NCBI GenBank assembly: GCA_003024985.2 | Contig: PXIH01S0002094.1 | Direction: 5' to 3' (one strand) | Length of the DNA stretch: 13,670 nucleotides | DNA from: Euperipatoides rowelli | Lineage: Eukaryota; Onychophora; Udeonychophora; Euonychophora; Peripatopsidae | Shown here: piece after piece, positions 8,475-13,670 of the stretch | How the letters are laid out: each line of letters opens with the position of its first letter | How positions within the stretch are numbered: the stretch's first letter is position 1 | The notes under the pieces: generated by a model | What the model was told of the DNA's origin: nothing | Database searches by the model: none | Seen by the model: only the letters and a program-made list of their open reading frames with translations | Program-made: the position numbers and the translations under genes

Positions 8475-9521
8475 GATGGTCGATTTTTCCCGTAAACAAT
8501 ATGACAATTAATAAATCAACTACTAATTTATCAATGAAAAAAAATAATGTGCTTTTATGACATTAATATTAAAACAATGCATAAAAATCGAAATTAGCAG
8601 TATAAATTATAGTATTATGTATATATTTATACAACTTATGCTAACATTTATTTAACATTTTAAATATTTTAAAATTAATAAACTAGAATATGATTAATTT
8701 AATAATTTTTCTAAATAAATAAAAAACTAAAACAAAATCACACAGTAAAACCGAAATAGTATCATTTGTATCACGTGTCGGCGAGATTTTAAATACTGTT
8801 TTCATCGTAATTAAAATTTAACGGTTTTTATTCAATATCAGTGCATTTTTTTTTTTTTAGATATCCAAACTTTACAACTACCTGACCCTAACTCCTACTA
8901 CATGTAAAATACACTAATTATCCAACGCTATGATAATCAATTTTGAAATACACTTCTGTGTGAAATACAAAATTCACAGTATTCCATAGATTAACAGCCT
9001 AACACACATCATACATACTCCCAAAGTAAGACTTCATTGTTTACTTGTAGCCTAAGTTATAAGCAATCTATTCTCATTTAGAAAAAAAAAAGGATAGTAT
9101 CAGTTTTAGATTTCGACAATGGGTATTTAGATTGATGAAGGGTCCTTTCTATATTTCTTTGTTCATTAGATTGCTAACGTTTTGTAGAACACGGCCTTAG
9201 TCTAATCGGTTGCCATTTGCCCGTAAACCGGAATGTTCACAAATAATTGATGATAATGAAAATCTAATCAGCATTTAAGTAAGTAAACTATTTATTCAAA
9301 ATATTTAAATTTTTTTCTCTTCAAATTATTGATATTATTAAGGTTTATTACTTAAATATCTTAAGCTTAATGTAGCCCAATGGAAATATAATCCCTACAT
9401 TCACTAACTAATTTATTTATTCAATTTATTAATTCAAATTATTTAAATAGATAATATGATTAAGAAATACTTATTGCTATTAATAAACTAAGAATGAAAA
9501 AAAAAAACTGAAAAAAAAATA

Positions 9522-9554
9522 AAAATAGTGGTGGGCATCTAACGGATTCTAACC
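9522..9554 (-). repeat. Right terminal inverted repeat
   Basis: Inverted partner of 8282-8314. Ends ...ggattctaacc directly before the second AAAAAATG. Confidence 0.93.
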
Positions 9555-9562
9555 AAAAAATG
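9555..9562. repeat. Target-site duplication, right copy
   Basis: AAAAAATG, identical to 8274-8281. It also forms the start of the flanking tandem repeat unit (aaaatgcattttaat). Confidence 0.88.
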
Positions 9563-9945
9563 CATTTTAATAAAATTTTTCATACAAAATATAGTATTTC
9601 AATACTTACCTTTTAAAAATATTAGTAAACAAATATGAGTGTAGTTCACATTTTATTGTTTTGATCGTGTTTTATTATCGTTTCATCAAATTACAATTTA
9701 TTAAAGCAATGTCATAACGCTTTAAAGACATTTAAATAAACTCTAAAAATGCATTTTAATATCAAAATTTGGCTTTCAAAATACTTTTATTTCAATGCAT
9801 TACTTTGTAAAATGTTAGTAAACAAACCAACGTTAAGTTCACGTTTTGTTATCATTTTGATCACATTTTGTCATCGTTTGGATTTTGACCAATAAATTAC
9901 AATTATTAATGTCATCATAATGTCATAGAGCTTTAAAAACATTTA
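9557..9945 (+). repeat. Diverged tandem duplication, period about 189-211 bp
   Basis: Copy 1 (9557-9739) and copy 2 (9746-9945) share, in order, aaaatgcattttaat, a tatttcaat block, ttagtaaacaaa, agttcac(a/g)ttttgtta-like sequence, ttttgatc, aattacaat, gtcata and gctttaaa-acattta. Copy 2 has about 20 extra bases near ggattttgaccaataa. A weaker echo, ttgtttggattttgacatc at about 10030-10049, may be a partial third copy. Confidence 0.8.
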
Positions 9946-9953
9946 TACACTTG

Positions 9954-10497
9954 TGTCCATATTTAATTTGAAAAAATTGTTTTTAGAGCTTACTTTTATC
10001 CAGTCACAGGGAATTATTAGGTATCGTATTTTGTTTGGATTTTGACATCATACACTTGTAAACAAAAGTCAAAGGTGTTTTAAAAAAGAAACCACATCAA
10101 TGGTGAACGCATATAACTCGAGATATTACGATCCAAAGTTAGAGCATTTTAAATATATTTTGAACAAAAACGATAAAATAGCAATATATTAATAAAGCTT
10201 GGATTTTTGGAAACGGAAGATTAATTATGCTTAAATAGTGAAAAAAATCAAAATCAATAAATTGGTCATTTTTACTACTTTTTTTATTTTCTTCGACTTA
10301 TCTGTCCCTTTAAGTCTCCTTTTTTTACAAGTACTATAATCACAGGAGATGCTCCAGATAGGCCCTTTCATCTCAGGCTGGCATCACACAAAACTTTACA
10401 TTGCAGTCAAAATAAGACCATACATTAGGGTATCGCACAGAATGAGCGTTTGCGGTGGGAGTTTTTTCATCACTTTTTATCCATACTTGGTGGCGGC
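9954..10497. other. AT-rich stretch with no recognisable gene
   Basis: Apart from the possible partial third repeat copy near 10030, nothing recognisable. Ordinary non-coding composition. Confidence 0.55.
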
Positions 10498-10538
10498 AAT
10501 TTTATTTTAGACTGATTTAAAGCCCATCAAAATATGAG
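10498..10538 (+). repeat. Fragment of the 150-bp interspersed repeat
   Basis: Reads ttttattttagactgattta and then aagcccatcaaaatatga. This matches the junction of the tandem pair at 2310-2350 (ttttattatattagactagt, then aagcccatcaaaaatga). Only the junction portion is present, in the same orientation. Confidence 0.75.
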
Positions 10539-10579
10539 TAAGCTCATGTTGAACACTTTTTTGGTGACAGGTAAATTCC

Positions 10580-10890
10580 GCGCATCATTTATCCATGTGT
10601 ATTTATAAAGGGCATCATTTAGCCATGTATAGCCTATTTATAAAGGGCATCATTTAGCCATGTGTATTTATAAAGAGCATCATTTAGCCATGTGTATTTA
10701 TAAAGGTCATCATTTAGTCATGTGTATTATTTATAAAGGGCATCATTTAGCCATGTGTATTATTTATAAAGGGCATCATTTAGCCATGTTTATTTATAAA
10801 GGCATCATTTAACCATGTATATTATTTATAAAGGGCATCATTTAGCCCTGTGTATTTATAAAGGGCATCATTTAGCCATGTGTATTTATA
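10580..10890 (+). repeat. Minisatellite, unit about 31 bp, ten copies
   Basis: The core gggcatcatttagccatgtg followed by tatttataaa is repeated ten times with small variants. These include an inserted tagcc in copy 2, an extra tat in several copies and single substitutions (atcatttatcc, agtcat, aaccat, agccct). Unit length varies from about 30 to 37 bp. No conserved open frame across the array. Confidence 0.95.
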
Positions 10891-12263
10891 ATTGTGAATA
10901 ACATTAGCCTTTTATTATAATAGATGCCATACTGGCAATACCTACTGTATCTTGGTTTACAACTAACATCAATGTTATTGTTATGAAACTGGCATTGTGT
11001 GTGGCACATTGCATTGAAACAATGTGTTTTAAAAATAGATTTGTTATTTCCAACGGTAGCCCCCACCCCCCACAATCCACCGCAACAAGTTTGAAAACTT
11101 GCTCTATATTTTTTCTCACTACAGGTCACCGTAAACCAACACAATTTTTTCCTGTGTGGGGTGTCCCTGCAAAGTCCTGTGGGGCACGGCAGGATTCTCA
11201 TCAAACTCATTCTCACTGTTCTTCATAAGTGATATTTTTTTTCAAGCTCAAGAATACTATAGACGAGTATTAGACAAAATTACCTTTTTATCAATTTAAT
11301 AACTTTCTTTCACTGCATTCGCAACTTAGCAAAAATCAAAAATTATATTATTAAAAGATATAATGCATGAAGAAAATAAATTCTATTATTGTAATTTATC
11401 TTGGCTGATAATGATAGAAAATTTAAACTACACGCCTACTGTACTATTAAATAAACCAACCAGTTTCTTTTCAAGGGTTCATGCAGTTTAGCTTTAAACA
11501 ATAATAATATATTAGACGTGGCTGTGAAAGCTCTATTTTACCTGTCAAGATAATTACTTAAAACATTTCAACTTAACTGGTTCAACACTTGCCATCAGTA
11601 AAGATATTATTTTGTTGAAATTTTAGATAGAACATTTCTCTATTTTAAAAAAAATATAATAGAGCTTTTTTAATCATGAATATGATTTTCAGATTATATT
11701 ACAGTTGTATTGACATTAACTATGTTGTTATTATAACCAGTGACCTTTTGTCACGTGACTTGTAAATATAATCAATATTTAATATTAGCAAACAATTATT
11801 ATTCTTGTCTAATAAAATTTCAATTCAATCATCGATTTTTTAAAAAAAAAATATGAAATTCTACTTTAATTTGACTTCTGTATGAGATCCACGCAGGATT
11901 TAGAAATATGGATTAGCCTAAGCCCTATGGAATACATTATTTTATTTTGATAACGGAACCTTTTAAATTCTTATCAATAAGATGATCCAAAAATCATTGG
12001 AAATATTTACTGGCATCATCTAAATTTAAACTTGGTCTGTAATTTATAATTATGACCAAAATTTTATAATAAATATGTTTTTTTTTTGATTGATTGATTA
12101 AACAGGTGAGAGTTTATACTATATTTTAATCTGAAATAGGTGATGCCTCTAAAAGTAAAGGGTAATGAATGTGGTTTTTTTTGAAAGGTGTCATTAAATT
12201 TAAATTTTGATCTCAGGATAAAGATAATTGAATTTTTTAGCGTGACGGTAGGTAAGATTGGAA
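10891..12263. other. Long stretch without a supported gene
   Basis: The only candidate is 10983-11228 (+), which opens with ATG and runs 81 codons. Its last third lies behind an acceptor-like tttttctcactacag (11109-11124) in DNA richer in GC than the surroundings (11050-11200). The residues HRKPTQFFPVWG and onward match no family I know, and the opposite strand is also open. I treat it as chance or an unrecognised exon. From 11230 on the sequence is plain AT-rich DNA. Confidence 0.5.
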
Positions 12264-12291
12264 GTGTGTGTGTGTGTGTGTGGGGGGGGGG
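12264..12291. repeat. (GT)9 followed by G10
   Basis: Compound microsatellite: alternating GT (12264-12281) running directly into ten G. Can adopt Z-DNA or quadruplex structure and is likely polymorphic. Confidence 0.92.
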
Positions 12292-12310
12292 TCCATTTGC
12301 AAATATAAAC

Positions 12311-12361
12311 AAATTTTAATTTTTATTTCCTATTCTGAATAGGAATAAAAATTAAAAATTT
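12311..12361. repeat. Long near-perfect palindrome (hairpin)
   Basis: Arms 12311-12335 and 12337-12361 pair around a single T at 12336. The inner arm cctattc pairs with gaatagg. Only two single-base bulges occur along about 24 pairs. It is a strong cruciform candidate, with no T-run or context suggesting a terminator. Confidence 0.9.
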
Positions 12362-12424
12362 TCTATTTACTAAAAAAAATGTAAAACAAATAAAATTCTG
12401 AATTATAATCAACACATTTTTATG

Positions 12425-12443
12425 ATGAATTAAATTAATTCAT
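12425..12443. repeat. Perfect 19-bp palindrome
   Basis: atgaattaa, a, ttaattcat: nine paired bases around one central A. Possibly chance in such AT-rich DNA. Confidence 0.7.
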
Positions 12444-12506
12444 TTAAATTTAATTGTTCACCAGTGCATAGTTTTTTCTGACTTCAAAGTTTTGATATAC
12501 CACAAT

Positions 12507-12766
12507 ATGGAAAGGGTCTACTTTCCGGACGTCCCAAGATGGACGCTATTAAGCAGGCAATTATTTCATTTCCGACCCTGACAAAAAAAAAAACAATAAT
12601 TGAAGAGAAAATGGAAGAGAAATGTTCATGTTATAATATTTTTTATGTTTGCTGACCGCTTTCAAAATTTAAGACTTTGACAATACTTTAATACGGACCC
12701 CTTCATTTCTTCAAGATGGCAGCCATTTAGCGGCCATCTTGGGAGTCCTGAAAGTAAACTCTTGCC
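12507..12766. mobile_element. MITE-like element, about 260 bp
   Basis: 12509-12548 and the reverse complement of 12728-12766 match at about 34 of 40 positions, including cccaagatgg(a/c)cgcta. ccacaat occurs at 12500-12506 and again at 12765-12771. It is a candidate 7-bp target duplication, although its second copy overlaps the repeat end by two bases. The interior is AT-rich and non-coding. Exact termini and superfamily are uncertain. Confidence 0.75.
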
Positions 12767-12771
12767 ACAAT

Positions 12772-13433
12772 TTGCTATGAGATTACTAAAAATCAATTTT
12801 ATTTTTTCTTCACACATCAATTTTTTTAAAACCAGATCAGCAAGAATTTACTCATACTGCACATAATTTTTGTATTTCATTGAATGTTGAAAAGTTGTGA
12901 GTTTGATTATAATAGCATTAGCATATTATTTTTTAATTTTAACTAATTTTAATGTTACGTTTGTAATCCTATTTACTTACTATTTTAGTTAATAATGTCA
13001 CATTGATTGAAAACTCAACCATTTGTTGTATAATTATGTGGTATTTTAATACCATGTAAAACATGGTGTGAAACCTTATCATAAAATTGTGATGTTAGAA
13101 TTGGAGACAGGACAAATCCTCGGCCCTACAGTATTTTTGTTTGGCTATATATGAGTTGAAAATATTAGACAATGGAGTTAAGTAAGCTAGAAAATTTCTT
13201 AAATTTGGTATGTTTACAACTTGATGTGTACTCAGAGACTATATTTTGATAGTTTTTTGTCTTTGCAATATCAAAGAATAAAGCTATCAATATGACAAAT
13301 AATGTTGCTCAATTTCTGCAGCATCTGTCACTTCTTTCCTTGGTATAGTGACAAAGAAAAATGATTTGACACTTCACAGTAGGGATTCTTGTATTCTATA
13401 GTGATATAAACTGTACAGTACACTGCATATAAA
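12772..13433. other. AT-rich stretch with no recognisable gene
   Basis: Small stem accatgt-aaa-acatggt near 13051-13067. Otherwise nothing recognisable. Confidence 0.55.
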
Positions 13434-13610
13434 ATATGATGATTCATATTAAGTATGATCCATATGAAGTATAAAGATCCAAATAAAGTATGATGATTCA
13501 TATGAAGTATGATGCTCCATATGAAGTATGATGATTCTATGAAGTATGATGATTCTATGAAGTATGATGATCCATAATGAAGTATAATGATCCAAATGAA
13601 GTATGATGAT
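13434..13610 (+). repeat. Minisatellite, unit about 18 bp, ten copies
   Basis: Variants of aagtatgatgatccatatg, 16-20 bp each, occur from 13434 to 13610. Differences are mainly in the gatgatt/gatcc/gatgctcc segment. Adjacent copies in the middle (13526-13561) are identical, indicating recent slippage. The open minus frame across it is a by-product of the repeat. Confidence 0.94.
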
Positions 13611-13670
13611 CTTATACAAATACAATAAAAATATGATGGACAACAGCAGAATATAGTCTAGCGAGGTTGT

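Larger units (their letters stand above)
8282..9554. mobile_element. Complete TIR element, 1273 bp, with 8-bp target duplication
   Basis: Thirty-three-base terminal inverted repeats (8282-8314 and 9522-9554) match at 31 of 33 positions. They begin GGT(C/T)AGAATCCGTTAG and continue (C/A)TGCCCACCACTATTTT. A perfect 8-bp direct repeat flanks them. Eight-base duplications are made by hAT, P, Merlin and some other DNA transposons. The GGT start is not the usual hAT CAG end, so the superfamily is left open. The interior is very AT-rich, with one N at 8365. It has no transposase frame apart from a short coding-like block at the left end, so it appears non-autonomous. The ends match the element at 1-542 at 24 of 28 compared bases (139-166 versus 8283-8310). 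Confidence 0.9.

Noticed and set aside
10580-10890. CRISPR-like array of regularly spaced repeats
   Set aside because: The whole unit repeats without unique spacers, and the window is eukaryotic.
10983-11228. 81-codon frame with acceptor-like site
   Set aside because: Both strands are open here and no protein family is recognised; kept only as a remark.
12064-12312. 82-codon minus frame
   Set aside because: Driven by the GT/G microsatellite and poly-T tracts.

Overview
This is an AT-rich, non-coding stretch of an animal nuclear genome, roughly two-thirds A+T by eye. It has many homopolymer runs and minisatellites, and no intact gene. The coding traces are all decayed metazoan mobile elements: a BEL/Pao LTR-retrotransposon pol relic, a jockey/CR1/L2-like LINE reverse-transcriptase tail and a hAT (ZBED5/GTF2IRD2-like) transposase fragment. 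BEL/Pao is an animal-specific group. This mix, with short TIR elements and frequent 'acatgta' and 'aagatggc' words, suggests a marine or other invertebrate, possibly a mollusc. The phylum is a guess. Most of the open frames of 60-114 codons look like chance or relic frames, and several lack a true ATG.

Layout. 1-542: the right part of a terminal-inverted-repeat (TIR) element whose end sequence has been amplified into about 155-bp tandem repeats. 800-1325 (-): BEL/Pao pol relic. 2174-2480: two tandem copies of a 150-bp repeat, with a further fragment at 10498-10538. 2642-3090 (-): LINE relic. 3131-3461 (+): hAT transposase relic. 5108-5575: small local duplications. 5648-6037: short hAT-like element with CAGGGTT ends. 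6395-6470 and 7672-7747: a nearly identical 76-bp pair. 6890-7120: a 121-bp tandem duplication. 8282-9554: a complete 1273-bp element with 33-bp TIRs and a perfect 8-bp target-site duplication, whose ends match those of the 1-542 element. 9557-9945: a diverged tandem duplication. 10580-10890: a ten-copy minisatellite of about 31 bp. 12311-12361: a long hairpin. 12507-12766: a roughly 260-bp MITE-like element. 13434-13610: a minisatellite of about 18 bp.

No genes work together here; the window records successive insertions and local duplications. The most distinctive signal is the shared TIR family. One member is a clean insertion with an 8-bp duplication. The other has turned its end into a small satellite.
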